From NCBI GenBank assembly GCA_029964075.1, contig CM057149.1:8008465-8072464 (forward strand): DNA of 64,000 nt. Reading direction: 5' to 3'. This DNA is from Patiria pectinifera (lineage: Eukaryota > Echinodermata > Asteroidea > Valvatida > Asterinidae). Positions 1 through 15,000 of this stretch are shown piece after piece; within the stretch, counting starts at the first letter, position 1, and the number at the start of each line of letters is the position of its first letter. The position numbers and the translations under genes were made by a program. A model generated the notes under the pieces. It was not told where the DNA came from. It saw only the letters and a list, made by a program, of their open reading frames with translations, and did no database searches.

Positions 1-80
1 TGAGTCAAGTCTACCACCTGGTTGCCTTGGTAACATCTGACGGACCGCTGCATCTCACCGCTGCCACAGGTCACTGAACA
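1..80 (-). CDS. ADAMTS9: ADAMTS9/20-like, TSP1 repeat exon, cut by window edge
   Basis: The exon starts at 80 after an acceptor ending ACCTCAG and reads [19 protein letters not shown], then NQVVDLT, before the window ends. With the preceding WSE it forms W..CSVTCG, a canonical TSP1 core. It remains open to position 1. More TSP1 repeats and a GON-type C-terminal domain would be expected beyond the edge if the ADAMTS9/20 assignment is right. Confidence 0.9.
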
Positions 81-3000
81 CTGAGGTAAAGAGACATGTT
101 TCATCAGTGTTGTAGTTAAGTTCATCATAAGTCAACACAGGTCATCGCAAGTCCATCACAAGTCATCACAAGTCCATCGCAAGTCATTGCAAGTCCATCA
201 CAAGTCTGTCACTAGTCCATCCCAAGTCCATCACAAGTCATCACAAGTCCATCACAAGTCTGTCACTAGTCCATCACAAGTCCATCACAAGTCATCACAC
301 GTCATCACAAGTCATCACAAGTCATCACAAGTCATCACAAGTCCATCCCAAATCCATCCCAAGTCATAACAAGTCTGTCAATAGTCCATCACAAGTCTGT
401 CACTATTCCATCACAAGTCAATCACAAGTCCATCACTTGTCATCACAAGCCCATCACAAGTCTGTCACTAGTCCATTCCAAATCCATCACAAGTCATCAC
501 AAGTCTGTCACTAGTCCATCTTAAGTCAATCACAAGACCATCACTTGTCATCACTAGTCCATCAAAAGTCTGTCAGTAGTCCATCACAAGTCTTTCAAAA
601 TCCATCACAAGTCATCACATGTCCATCACAATCCATCACAAGTCCATCACAAGTTATCACAAGTTATCACAAGTTACCAAGTCCATCACAAGTCGTCACA
701 AGTCATCACAAGTCAATCACAAGACCATCACTAGTCCATCACAAGTCCATCACTTGTTACCACAAGCCCATCACAAGACATCACAAGACATCACAAGTCC
801 CCAACAAGTCAATCATCACAAGTCCATCACAAGATCTTCTTCAGAGGATTTTGTTAAGATCGCAATGTCAGGTTGCCTTAATTTTTTAGGTTTGTATATT
901 CCAGGTCAATACGGTCAGAAAGCAGTTTGCAGCAGTCTTTAATTTATAAGTTGTCTAGTTCAAAGTCCACTCACAAGCTATGGAAATGAACAATGAATGC
1001 TTTGTTACTGTGCATCCGCTGCTACTTGAGACTGGACTTGTGAAAGGTCTTGTGATATACACCAGACCCTACATGTGATGGACTTGTGAAAGGCTTTGTG
1101 ATATACACCAGACCATACATTTGATGGACTCGTAATGGACCTGACTTCAACACTGATATATTAATTCTTGTTTCCCTTCAATAGTATCATTACAAGTTCA
1201 TCAATTGAACTTAACATGGCTGTATCTTAAACTCACCTCACTCCATGACTCAGCAGCCCATATTGGGCAGGCCTGTGTGTTACATCTCTCTACGACCAGC
1301 TTGGTGGAGCTGTCACAGTTACTGTCCTGGGTGTAGTAGCCACTGGAGTCACGGCATGAGGCACTGCGCCGACGGGTACCGCTGTTACAAGATCTGGAAC
1401 ACTGCAGAAACCGTCGTAAATAAGTCAATCGCAAGTCAAGCACAAATCAAGCACAAACCAAGCACAAGTCCAGCACAAGTACATCACAAGTCAATCACAA
1501 GTCATTCACAAGTCAATCACAAGTCAATCACAAGTCAATCACAAGTCAATCACAAGTCAATCACAAGTCAATCACAAGTCAATCACAAGTCAAGCACAAG
1601 TCAAGCACAAGTACATCACAAGTCAGGCACAAGTAAATCACAGTCAAGTAGAAGTCGACCGAAAGTCATACAAATTAAATAAACAAGACTATAATACCGA
1701 GACAGGTTGTGTGAAGTTATAAAAGGATCATTCATCGTAGCCAATATGAATAAACCGTGATTAAAGTGGAAATTTCAAAGTAGCTAAAAGTCCACAGCGA
1801 GCTTGTTTTCCATATAAACTGCATGATACCCCGCCATATACTTTAACGTTTTACAAATTTTTCCGGAGGGGAAACAACGACTCTTTGCTGAAACTCAGAC
1901 AAACATTTACTGTTTGTTCAATAGATATTTTACATTTACATTTACTTTAGAAACAGTCACAGTCAAATACCTAACAGTCACGTGTTGTGCTATAAAACAC
2001 CTACGACTTGTCGCACTTATGACATGTTTTGTGAACTGAATCGCAGGATGCATCGTAAGTTACGATGAGTTTCACAAAAGTGGGCGCAGATCTTATCCAA
2101 TCCAATTTCACAATTTAGTACCGTGGTGTAACAAATCTTGTTGACACTTGTCCAGTAGGCACAGCCTGAAGCTCGGTTCATACTTCACGCGAAAGCAAGT
2201 GAGAAGCGAAATCCATGTCGTCAACAATGGTGTGGACGCGCTTTGAACGTATTGTTGACGTCACAAATTTCGCTTCGCTTTCGCTTTTTCTTTCGCGTGA
2301 AGAATGAACCAGGCTTTAATAATGGATCAACATTAAACCTCAGCCATAGCAATAACCAAACTTAGTCCTGGTTCAATGTACCTGAGACCAAGCCGAATAC
2401 TCCCAGTGCGCCGCTTCGCATTCACTGCCACACTCCACCACCTCGGCCGGCCTGGCTTGATCGTTGCAGTTGGCGTCGGCTACCACCATGCTGATCCGTC
2501 GCCGTCCGCCTGACTTCTTGCACTGGACGCGCCGTGTGCGTCGGCCGCGCCCGCAGGTCGCTGAACAGTCGCTCTCGGCAGTAATCACCCAGCTGCAGTT
2601 GTAACATACCAGTCAATTACAAAAATAAGAAATCCACAACATTTTACAAGACCAGGTTTTAAACTAGATCAGTGCTAAAATAAGGGGAAAAACTTTCAGG
2701 TTAAAGAGGTTGTGGAATGCTCGAAGACATTTCCGTCATTTTTCGGGTACATGTAGCCTAAGGTGTGATGAAATAAAAACGACTATTGTTTCTGTCATGA
2801 AATGAGTACAAAAGGTACTGGGAAAAAAAAAAAAAAGTTCAAATAGTCTGGTTCCTAACTCCACTAAAGATGAAATGGATCAATTTGAGAGCTGCTTTTC
2901 AGGTCCTGTTTCGACCCGAACGTGCAATTTGTGTAAAAGTCGTCGTTGGGGGCAGCAAACAAAACATAGTAAATCGTGACGTAATAAACAGGACTCCCGA

Positions 3001-6000
3001 TGCAGCATAGTATAAACGAGTCCTGTTTATTACGTCACTGACTGACTGACTGACAGATGTTCTTCAAAGACCATGACACCCTGCATTCAAAATACAAAAA
3101 AAAATATTAAAAACGTCAACAACATACCGCAATTCGCATCCTGTGTTGCATTTAGACGTGAAGGGATCAGGGCGCCCTCCACGGCAATGGCTGTCCTTCA
3201 CCTGCACGCGATCGCTCTGTCTCAAACAGCGCAGGCCCTGTTCCTTCTCACCTAGAAGTTAAACAAATCAAGAGAAAAAATTCTTAAAATCTTCTGGTTT
3301 ACAAAAGCCACAGATAAAAAAGCAACAGACAAATTGTACACAGCAATATTTTAAACAGGGATCAAGCACATTTTGAAAATTGAAAAGCTTATGATTTTAA
3401 TCACTTTGCTACACAGGGCGAGTAAAAAAAAAGGAAAACCCGAATGCCGCCCCTTATTTTTTAAAGAAGTTCTGCATGTAGCACTTATTAGATATAGGAT
3501 GTGAAAGCCCAATAAATAAAGTTTATTTTAGTAAAGGAATCATTCATATCGCTCACTTGCTTTTACAGTTATGGACTTTTAAACCCAGTTTTTAACTGTT
3601 GTCCACGGATCACAATAAAGGCAAGTGATTTTTCAGCAAAACGAAAATAATTCACATGTCAAAAAAACACATCAGAAGACTCTCATAACCATGCTAACTG
3701 GCTCTCATCATAACCTTTATTTAAACACCTTCTGCTTCCAATGTTAAAACAACGTGCTTTATAATGTCAAAGAGTTTATTGTCCTGCCCTGCATACTTGG
3801 TAACCTAGGAGACTTATGGGATTATTCTAAAATCTTTTTCATGATACGACATGCTTCCATTTTACTTAAATATCAAGTACCTTAAATTTGATGCGGTGGA
3901 CAAAATTTTTAAAATTTGTTTGTGTTCAAAATTCGTGGAAAAGTACACAAGTGATTTGAATGATTCTTTTACTAAAAGAAAGCTTATTAATTGGGCTTTC
4001 ACATCCTAGATCTGAGAAGTGCGCCACGCAGAACTTCTTTAAAAAAAAAGGGGGGCGCTATTTGGGTTTCCTTTCTTTGGACCGACTTACCCTGAACTAC
4101 AAGTTTAGTCTTACAGCAACTTTGTTGCCCAGTTTTGGTTTTGTACCTTGATTGATCTGACCAAACAATTTCAAAACTAATATGACAGGGCACCGGAAAA
4201 TAACAAGAGAGAGGAATTTTACTCACAGGATAACGATTAATATAAGGTAATCCCTCCAGCTTGCCAGTACGCAAACAAGAAAAATGAGGTGAGATTTAAT
4301 AGTAATCCGGACATTAAGAAGTTTAAGTATGGGAAAAAGCAAAGTCTGCAGCACATCAAAAAGGCAAAAAAGTAATCGACAGTGATTGACAGAGATGAAT
4401 GGGCAAGCAGAACTGTTGTTTTCCGTTCATTAAAATTATTAAAAAGCAACTTCACACATCAAACTGAAAACTGTAGAAACATAACCAGGTGTCTATCATT
4501 TTGCTGTGTGCTTATGGTGATCATATTTTTGCTGACACGAACTCATGTGTCGAGTGATATTTAAACATTTTGGGTGAATTTGTAGATATAAAAAAATACA
4601 CGAAGGCGAAAAATACACAAAGGTGACAAGTGTGAGAGAAATAGTCAAGCATGTTGACAAGACAAGGGAAACACAGCCAAACAAAGGAGTGGACAAACAA
4701 TGAAATCTTATGCCGATGATAATATGAGCAGGGTTGATGCTTAGGAAAATGAGGAAGGGGGGGGGGTTTAAAGGATTTACCACAGCACTACAGAACTGAG
4801 TCCAATAACTGATGGTCTAGTATACATTTTAATGAATGTTTATGAGTGAAATGGTAAGAATAATTTCATGAGGTGGCAGATGGAATGTTCCATTCCAAGA
4901 TGTGAAGTCGAGTGAAATGGAACATGCCGTGTGTCACCAAATGAAATGATTCTTACCATTGCATGAACGTGGAACATTCATTATTTGTTTCATACAACGT
5001 CTGAATAAATCCTCGTCATCTGATTGGTCAGACCCACCGATAGTGTGACCGTGCAATGGAACTTCCATTTACTTCATAATGGAACTTCTATTTTTGCAGT
5101 GCGGCCAGGCCGTGGGTTGGGACAAATAATTCAACGACATGTGATCACCGACTGACCAATCAGATGGCAGGGATATATTCAGGCGTTGTATAATGCCTTC
5201 TATGATAGAACTAGACCATCACATTTTCGCAGGTAATCATAATTCAACATCAAACATTCCTGGGTCAAATGACCCAAAAAGATTGATCCCAACTGCAATT
5301 TTAATGTCCACTTCAAAAGCGAAGGTATTTGTGTATATTAAAAAAAAATCTTTAAAATTTAAAATTGACGGATGTTTATGTTTTTCGTTGCTTTTAACAG
5401 GGGTGTGAGTGACCACTGATAAAAATAGCTGAAAACAGCTGAAAATGGTGTAAAAAGGCTGAACTTTGGAAATCTCATATACTTTTGTACACAGCAAGTG
5501 AGGGAAAAAGCTGAAAACAAGCTGAAATCCAAAACAAAACAAAAACTGCAATCAGGGGTGCGTTTTGGTGGTCATAACCAAGAATTGGTTCGGTGGTTTT
5601 TTGTCGGTGAATTTCTTCAGCAATTTTAATTGGGTTAGAATTACACATGATCATGTAGTACTCAAATCCCCAAAACAATTAACCAAAGAGAAACCACCGA
5701 ACCAATTCTTGGTTATGACCGCCAAAACTCACCACAGCTTTAAGGCTGAGATTTCACACCCCTGTTTTAACATCTGTCCAGTAAATATTCTTTCAGTCCA
5801 GTAAAAGTTTTGGGATATATTTCCACTTGAAATTCGAGAGCTGGCATTCGGTGAAACCATCCCCCCCTGTCAGTTGTTTGCCGACAGTGATGAGGAGTTT
5901 GCAAAGATGTCCGACGCCATAGTTACTGTCTAGTGTGAATGTAACCTTTGACCTCATGGCCCTCCTTCCCAGGACCATCTCAACCTCTGACAAAATGACG

Positions 6001-9000
6001 ACAGGTGAACCACTGAAGCTGATGTGGTTTGCCGTACAGTGTCAAACACCCCAATCTGTGGTTAGTGTCTCTGATGGGGAACACAAGTGTGCGTGACACC
6101 AACACCACACAAATTAAAGTTGGCGCCGGCCGGTGTTTTTCATCCAATTTGGTTTTTCAACAAACATTTCACGTCTTCCTTCCGCAGTTGGGGTATTAAA
6201 AATAGGGCAATCAAAATTTACTGTGACCAGCTTGCTATAAAATGGGGTTGGAGGGATGATTTACTTTTTAAATTCATGAACCGTTTAGTCACTGTTAGCG
6301 CCTGAAACCGCGCTACGTTTACTCACTGGAACACTTGAAGCCCCAGCACTTACATACTGAAATGTGTGTCCTTGTGGAGACATTTCTTTGTTCTGGTGTA
6401 CTAAAGTTTTCCAGTTTGAAAGTACACTTTCAAAATGATCTTATTTTAGCCAGAATTAATTTCCTTGGCTGAAATTCGGACTTAATATCCCTTTTCTAGA
6501 ACTCTACCATTTGCGACAGATCATCATACCTTGGAAATTCCTAGTTTTTGAGTAAAATCCGTATATCTATTTCGTGATAACCTTGTGGAGACGCGTATTC
6601 ACCTATAGAAATTGCCCTGTGGAGACGCATACAATCTTTTGTTCCCTATTGTGTGCATGTCTCCAGAGGGCACAGTGTATCAGATCTCTATGGTTGTATT
6701 GCTTTTTCAGTGAATAAACACAATGTAATACTTGTCAACTCTTTCGCAAACTGAAAAGTGTTTGGAGCTGGTATAAGAAAACACACTGCAAACAACTTCA
6801 TTTTTTTTGCAAATTGTAATATTTTTCAATGTTCGCTTTCACCTTTTAATTTATGGCCAAATTTTAAAAACCAAGACCCCAAAAAACCAAGAAAATGCAT
6901 TTTTTTTTTTAGAATGTTCAAGTTGGACAATATTAGCACCACAAACAAAAACAAAATCGTTGCAAAAAGAAGCATCATCCACAAGAAGCAAAATAAAATA
7001 GATAAAAAGGTTGCACTTTATCTGTCCCAGAGAGACTTAGTTTCAGATATCACAAACATTACCCAAACTCAGATGTGATTGTGTTCGGTGTGAATTTTCC
7101 CATCAACAGGAAATGTTGCTAATGAGTTGATCTAGCTAGAATCTCAAAATGCCAAACAGAATTAACCGTAGTTGCGGTTGATTGTCACGATTCGCTGGCT
7201 TTTAATTCTATCGATCAATGTCCTAAAGTTCTGAGGTTTCCGTGTTACGGAGTGATAACGAATAATAAGAAACCACATTTACGTGTTGTTCCAGGTGTAT
7301 TTTTGACCGCAGACCGTTGCAGCCAGACCAAAATATCCGGATATTTTTCAAAAGTTTGAAGCAGGGTAAGTAAACATGTAGGCAAAACAAGGATGGAGAT
7401 GTTTGTTCACGGATTACAGATTTACAGTAAGACCACGGCATCAATTGCAGTTCTTTCAATTGTGTATTGAAAATTAAGTTCAGGGACCGATTTCGTCAAC
7501 CTCGTTCCCATGGGTAAGATCTAGTGACGCCACGTTGATTCCCGCCATGCCTTGCGCGACCTTAACCCCTGATATGTTGTTATTTAAATATCCATTTATT
7601 TGGGAGATTTAAATAACGATTGTAGTCGTTGCATTTAATGGGCTCCGTGCGCCTACGAAAGAGGGCGCCCTTTTACCTAGCAACGATGTCCCATGGTCCA
7701 GGACATTTCGCTGGTTGACGCGCAGCGCTCCTTGTGGGTGACGCACGTACACCAGGGCATTTGTACATGCAGTGGCCGCGCTTCGCGGCAAAATTAATTG
7801 AAGTCAGGCAAGATGGCGTCGTTCGGTCACCCCAACTGTACTTTCTTTGCCGGTGAGGGGGTACTTGTGAACGGAGCGGATATCGATACCTAACACACAG
7901 TGCTTTCAATGTTGAATTTTTTTTTTTTTGGTTCATATGAATTTTTTTTTTTCACCTGACTTGAGATTGGATGACTGGTTTAACTTGTGATTGACTTGCA
8001 ACTGACTTGTGACGGGCTTGTGATGACTTGTGATTAATCTGTGTTGGGCTTATGATTGGCTAGTGATTGGACTTGTGATGGGCTTGTGATTGGACTTGTG
8101 ATGACTTGTGATGGATCTGTGATTGACTTATGACTGACTTGTGACAAATTGTGATGGACTTGTGAGTGACCTGTGATGGGCTTGTGATTGACTTGTGATG
8201 GCCTTGTGACAATTTGCAATGGACCTGTGATGTGAATGTGATTTGTTTGTGATTCCCATGTGACTTTGATTCAACTCCTGACGTTCCTCACCTTTACACA
8301 TCTTATTGCAGGATCCCCACGGTCCGTACATATCCCAGACATAGATATCCTTGCCAGGAATGGGAATGTTGTAGGAGTACAAGATGTCTGGTGGTACGAC
8401 GTTACCGACGGAAAGGACCTGGAAGACAAAAACATACGACAACATGATTACATATCATGATGAAATTAAGCAATTGCTCGCAACAATAAATATGACGCAT
8501 TGAAGCTTTCGCCTGGCATCCACCATGGCAATGGTCGACTGGGTCATGTGACGCGGCGGAGATTGCAGGATTTACATTATCAACCTAAAGTGACAATATT
8601 ATTAATGGCAGGACAACATTATAACAGCAGCAAATATGTCAGGACGTCAGTGTGCTTATTCAAATGAAATGTGACCAAGCAATTCCTTCGCCATCTTTCA
8701 TAAATATAAATAAATTGTAATTTCTATATATCACTTTCCACTGCATCAACAATCTCAAAGCACTTTACAATTATTCCCCCGTTCATCAGGCCACTAGACC
8801 ACACGGCAGCCGATATCATCGCACATTAGGTCATCTACCTTCACAGGTACCCATTCATACTCCTGGGTGGAGAGAAGCAATTGTAGTAAAGTGTCTTGCC
8901 CAAGGGCACAAGCACCATGTTCCTGGCAGGGTTTGAACCCAGGCATCATCGTCAATGAGTTTAACACCATACCCACTGGACCATGGCTTCATCTCCTAAG

Positions 9001-12000
9001 GAAAGCAAGACCTGATCAAAACTTCTGATAGTAACCCAATGGTTTGACTCACATAGATGGTAATGCTGGAGGTAATCTTCTCATAGCACGTGATCTTCTC
9101 TGTGGAGTTATTGGAGCCGCTGTATTTCATCACAACGTTGCCGATCTTGATCTCTCGCTGGAACATGCTGACCACGAAGTGACCGTTGAGTAGAAACTCT
9201 CCGTTGGTGTTCTTTATGGCTGCGATTAAAACATCAAATCATAAGTTATTTATATTGAAATTTCCCCATTGCAAGGCCAGGAAAGGACCACTTTTGGTAA
9301 GGGCTACACAGAGAGGGAAGAGCGCAAGAGAGCTCGTATAAAAAAGGGGATTTATAAAGTAAAAATGTAGTTATTAAACGTAACTCCCTACGGTGATTTA
9401 CTAGGAACCCTCCTCATCCTTGCAAAGCCCAACACCATATGGTAAACTGTGCACATAAACAGTTGGACTCTGTTTATTTGTGCTATGCCTAAACCCACTT
9501 TGACATTCAGTTAACGAGTGCAGTACTCAAACCCTGGTGTTGGAGTTCTGCTGGTTGGTGGTTGATGTTGTGCTTGCACAAATTTTAACGTACATGTTGG
9601 ACTTTTTTAATGGGCTGATGTTGGAAAAGTGAATTTGATACATCACTAATATGTGACATCTAATGAGTAGAAAACAATTACAGACCAAACTAAGGTCCCA
9701 CCACCTTAACGACCTTGCAAGTCATGTGGTCGGACGTACGCAGAGAATTGGTCTCTGTTTTGAAATCAATGGTGCTCTGTCCCCCGTGGCTGAAGAGATG
9801 CTGAAAAGCTAATGACCTACCCTTTAAGACGGAGCCACTTTGACAATGTTCAAGTTCATAACTTTTACATATTGACCCATGACTTTTGGGTTACCTTTAT
9901 TTTGATACACCATGTATATTGTTTGTGAGTGGTTCTTCGCTGGTATTTGATGAGCATGCTTACCTGCCAAGCAGTGATTTTCAACTCAACAAAATTGGGC
10001 CAAGATCTTAATAAATGCACATACATTACTGGCAATCTGAAATGGGAATGCTTAACATGAATGGGCTGCGGACTTGTTTTCTTCAAGCACTAACCGAGGT
10101 AGTTGTCATCTTCTGGTACACCCGGAGGGCTGCGCTGCTGGATGTCCAGCTTTGTGGATCCTGCAGGAATCTCAACCACTTTGTTGTAACCTAGACATAA
10201 AAAAAAGAAATGTGATTTTCTTTAACATAAATTACAAATTTGACTGCGGTGACTGGATTAAACTATGTAAGAAAGGAATTCACTATATTTAAAAGCAGAG
10301 TGCAAACATTGAAAAAATCCTTGCAACTGTAAGCAACATTTTTAAGGGCTAATACATTGGCACAATAGAATGCACAGATTGAGATTTCTCCATCTAGAAT
10401 GGGCATTCTTCTGGGGACTAAACACCACCCCTCTCCCCCAAAAAACAGTGCAAGATAACAAAATGTGAGCTAAAATGCTTCATTTACAATCTCTCAATTC
10501 CCTAAACTATATCCCAGATTGCAGTAGAGAGCATTAACTTTTCAAAATTTTGAACGAAAGGTGCCCCACCCCCTGGGCTCAAAAGCTTGAGTTTGTGTTT
10601 GGAATGCAAGAGTGCCTCTACTCCTGTTAAAGGCAAAAAAATAAGAAGAAGAAGAATATCTTGAAACAAATTCACCCAAATGTCTGACTTTTGAAATTAC
10701 CATAAAAAAAACACAGATTTAAAAAAAAAATATCCTTGGTCTGAACATCCAAGAAGGAAATGACTAATACCTTTTTTCTTTGCCTTCTCCTTTTCACCAC
10801 AGATAAGCCCCCCCCCTCCAGTCTGCCTCATTCACCAATTAACTACCTTTCTCTCCCTCTCCCTATCATTGACTTTGTCCTTTGTGTTCCCCACCTCTTG
10901 TGGTCAACCATCCCCTTCCCCCAATCCCCCTCCCTTTTGTTACCCTCCTTTCTGTTCAGCCACCTGCTTTCTCTGTGTATTTTCCTCTGCATCATCTATT
11001 TCCACTTGACTGCTTTTGTTACATCAGTAATGTATACATGTACCTGTTTATGTTTATAGTCTTGTCATTCAGCCTTCGAGAAAGACTCTGCTAGGGTCGA
11101 AACGTCAGGCCACTAACTATTTTTTTGCATTTATACCATAGGTCCTTTTGGTTGGTAAGCAGTTTGCAACAGCTAATTCTATTTTTCAAAAGAATATCCT
11201 AATAAGAAAAATATGCCCCAAACTCTAAATATCCACCACACTTATCCTCGAAATCCTTGCAAAAAGTTGCAGGTTTCCCATCCCATGAACCTCATCTAAC
11301 CCCCTAGGTCAACTCAGGCCAGGGCCCTGGATATGGTAACGATTATAAACCACCTTCAACCACATATGATCTAGATCTAGCAGGCTCTAGAAATAAACCT
11401 TCTACTGACAGGTTGGCACTCCACCTGTTGTCGGTAGTCAGCGCTTATCCTGACAAAGAGCATGGGACAGTGGGAGATTTTGAGGTGGAAGCTGCAATCA
11501 GGGGCTGTTTCCTTGTGTTATGTGGGAAAAGACTCTGGTGGGAAGTTTGGCAAATGGAGTGTGGACGATTTTAAAGGGAATAAACATCATTTGCTTTTGC
11601 TGTAATTTTCAGAAATGGATGGAATTGGGGGGTTGGAAATATAAAGCAAATATAGTTACACTGACTTTTTGGAGGTTTTGGGTTCGAAAATGCTATAAAA
11701 ACCAAGAAAAACGATCATTTTCCTGTAGTCTGGTTCCCTGACTCCATATAAGAAGAAACAGAGCAGTTTACATACATTGGGGAATTGTAAGGTCAGGGAA
11801 CCAGTCTAGCTGGCTCGTACCCGTTCATAGGTTTGTAATCGATTGCAAACAAGTGCAATGGTAAATTGGGTCCAGTATTTGAAAAAAAGCTAGTTGTTTC
11901 CAACGCTGATCGGCCGATCAGCGTTGGAAATTGATACAAAAATACCACTTTTCTTGAAAATGACAGTATACCAGGTGCCATAATTTTACAGGATGCTTTA

Positions 12001-15000
12001 GACTGTCATTTACCAACATCCTATTAAGGTATTTCGCAAAAACTTGGTAGTTTTATTTTTCGATGTTTGCAAATGTTGTATATTCCCTTTAAGGGAAGAA
12101 AATGAGAAAGTTCCTGACGAGAAATGTTAGGTTTCACGGCAGCTGCAGTAAAATTGAAAGAAGTGTCCAACATTTGTTGTTCAAAATGTTAAAAACAGGA
12201 TACGAAAATCTCGATCTAGAGATGCACAAATTTATCGTCCACATTATTTTCAAGTCAGAATGAAGAGAAATAAAAAAAATTTAAAAGTTGTGTTTTTCAA
12301 CCTTTTTTGTATTTTTAATTTTTTTTTTATAGAACTGTTCACTTTTCAAGACGGCAAAAGAAAATTGGTAGACTATTAATTACAACAGTGGATAATTATT
12401 TATTGTTTTAAACTCTTATTTATTACGAATTGCTCTACCCCTGCTCTACAGCACAATCAATTTTTGTTTTCTCCTATTTTGGACTTTTCAAACCTCTGAA
12501 AATACAAGTTATTTTGCTTTTGTGCCGACATGGCACAAGAGATATGCCTGAATTATTGTCTGGCCGCAAACAACTTGAAATTAGTGAACCAATCGTTCCA
12601 AAATTTTAGGGAGTCAGGTTGGCTTGGGGAGTCAGTTTGGCATAGCGGTACTTTCATTGCCTTCCACCGCTGTGACCCGGGTTCGAATCCGGCCTGGGCC
12701 AATATGTGGAGTGGGTTTTCAGTCCCTGCCTGATTCCGTGGGTGTTCCCCAGAATATTCTTCTAGGCTTTTCCTCCCACCTCTAAAACTGTAATTTCTTC
12801 TCATTGTCTTCTCTCCACAGGTTTCTTCAGGGAGAATCATTGATTTCATTACCAGAAATGATTAATAATAATAATAATAATAAATAATTTTTTGTTTGAT
12901 GCCTCATTCAAAAGTGAATAAAGATTGTTTCAGCTAGAAAAACCAATTTTTTTTGGGGGGGGGAGGCCTCAAAAATAGCATGGGGAGAATAAAATTGTAA
13001 GACCCACGAGATATTGAGTGATTTGTCTCACCATAGTGTGCCTCATTGTAGGTGTCGGTGATGGTCGTGCATGCCTGGTGGTCTCCTCCACAGACCCCAC
13101 AGTCATCTCTTGTGGTCTTGGAACCCAAGATATGGTCACAGCCAGCTTGCTGAATCAATAAAGGACAACAAACAATATTGAAAAACAACTTGATTCCTAA
13201 CAAAATCCACCAGCAATGTGACAAACTGGGTGCAATTTTCAAGGAAATTCTGCTTAGCAAATTTATGCACTTTGCAAAAATTAGCTGGGAACCAGTGATA
13301 AGTCAGTGACACCGCATGACATTTTGGCTGGTGACCTGTTTCTGCTAAGCTAATACATTTTGCGCTTACCAGGTATCTGTGCTTAACAGCTCCATGTTAC
13401 TGGCCCCTGATTCTTTTTATTTTATTGTTGACATGGAGGGTCCTGGCATTCTGATTTGGATCATCAAATTCAAAATGTGTTATTTATTCTGCAGACTGTG
13501 GTTTTGAGTCTGGCCAGGGAGTTTTGCAGTTACTGAAGTGTCTCCACTTACAGAGTGCTTTTGTTTCATGTTTCAACATGTAATATACTTGTGAGGGCTT
13601 GTGATGGTTTTGTGAGGACTTGTGTGGACTCGTGAGGACTTTTGAGGAATTGTGGGGACTTGTGATGGCATGTGAGGAATTTTGAGGACTTGTGATGTCT
13701 TGTGATGGATTGGTGACCACCTGTGAGGACTTGTGATGACTTGTGATGACTTGTGATGGACTTGTGATGGACTAGCTGTGATGACTTGTAAGGACTTGTG
13801 AGGACTTGTGAGGACTTGTGAGGACTTGTGAGGACTTTTGAGGAATTGTGGGGACTTGTGATGGCTTGTGAGGAATTTTGAGGACTTGTGATGTCTTGTG
13901 ATGGATTGCTGACCACCTGTGTGAACTTGTGATGAATTGTGAGAACTTGTGATGACTTTTGATGGGCTGGTGAAGACTTGTGATGGACTTGTTATGACCT
14001 GTGAGGACTTGTGAGGACTTGTGATGACTTGTGTTGACTTGTGAGGACTTGTGATGACTTGTGTTGACTTGTGAGGACTTGTGTAGAATTACAACAACAC
14101 AGCTCCCTTGTCTTTGGTAACACATTATATCTTGTCCAAATGAGGACACGGTACTTGACACCCACCCAGCATTGACCTTGCACACATATGTCACTGGTGT
14201 CCGGTCCGCAAGGCGTGCCGTCCACCACTTTCTTGGCCAGTTTGTAGAAGGCGATGCTTCCCTCCACGCGGCAGAAGAGACTGCATTGATCCTTTATCTG
14301 GACTGCAGGGGGAGAGAGTGAAACTTGGTGAATACAAAGACCCTTACACACTAGCTAATGTCTCCATGTTGGACCTGGGTCAAACCCAGAGATTCTGGCA
14401 ACCTTTTCCAAGCTAGCAAGAACCCAACATGGCTTCTACATGCGTCCAGGGTTCTTCGAGGGTCTTCATGTGCATTATGCCATCACTGAAATGGACATTC
14501 GTTTTGTTTTTTATTGAACAGAAAATCAATATTTTAAGATTGAAAATAGGGGTGGGTGGATGGGTGGGTCAAAACAATTTGGGGGGAAAAATTTTTTTTT
14601 TTTTTTTTAAATGGCCCCTTACCCTGGTTAAAACAAAAAATCCTAGCTCTGCTAAATTACTGGTATGCTCACATGTGTGTTTGATCTCATAGTCATTTGT
14701 ACTATCCACAATTATATTATTTTTTTTTTGATGACAAAATTTCACCCAGAATATATGGACATATCTTCACCTCATTCTCTGAAAAGGATTCACGGTGAGG
14801 AACACCCCCCCCCCCCACATACAAACCTTTAAATCCCATGATTCGTTACCAGAAATTCACAATACCATTTTTTCACCATAATCCACATACATAACAGAGA
14901 TCAGTGAGATGACATTTGTTGAATGAGGGTCAGAAAGTCTAGCATTCGACACATCAGGCAACAGCTGATGATGACAACTCAATCCACCAAATCCTGCACT

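Noticed and set aside
187-942. Overlapping open frames rich in [11 protein letters not shown]-type repeats
   Set aside because: They are translations of the ACTTGTGA minisatellite, present in several frames, with no conserved start or domain. The same holds for frames at 1245-1682, 8034-8445, 13484-14194 and 52988-53638.
5793-5993. Possible extra exon on the minus strand
   Set aside because: The exons at 8292-8418 and 3128-3251 join perfectly in phase and in family sequence, leaving no gap for an exon here.
12934-13260. Single long reading frame as an independent gene
   Set aside because: Only 13032-13149 is ADAMTS exon; the remainder is read-through into intron on both sides.
13580-14090. 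CRISPR-like array
   Set aside because: The repeats are contiguous 10-bp units with no unique spacers of constant length, in a eukaryotic intron. It is a minisatellite.
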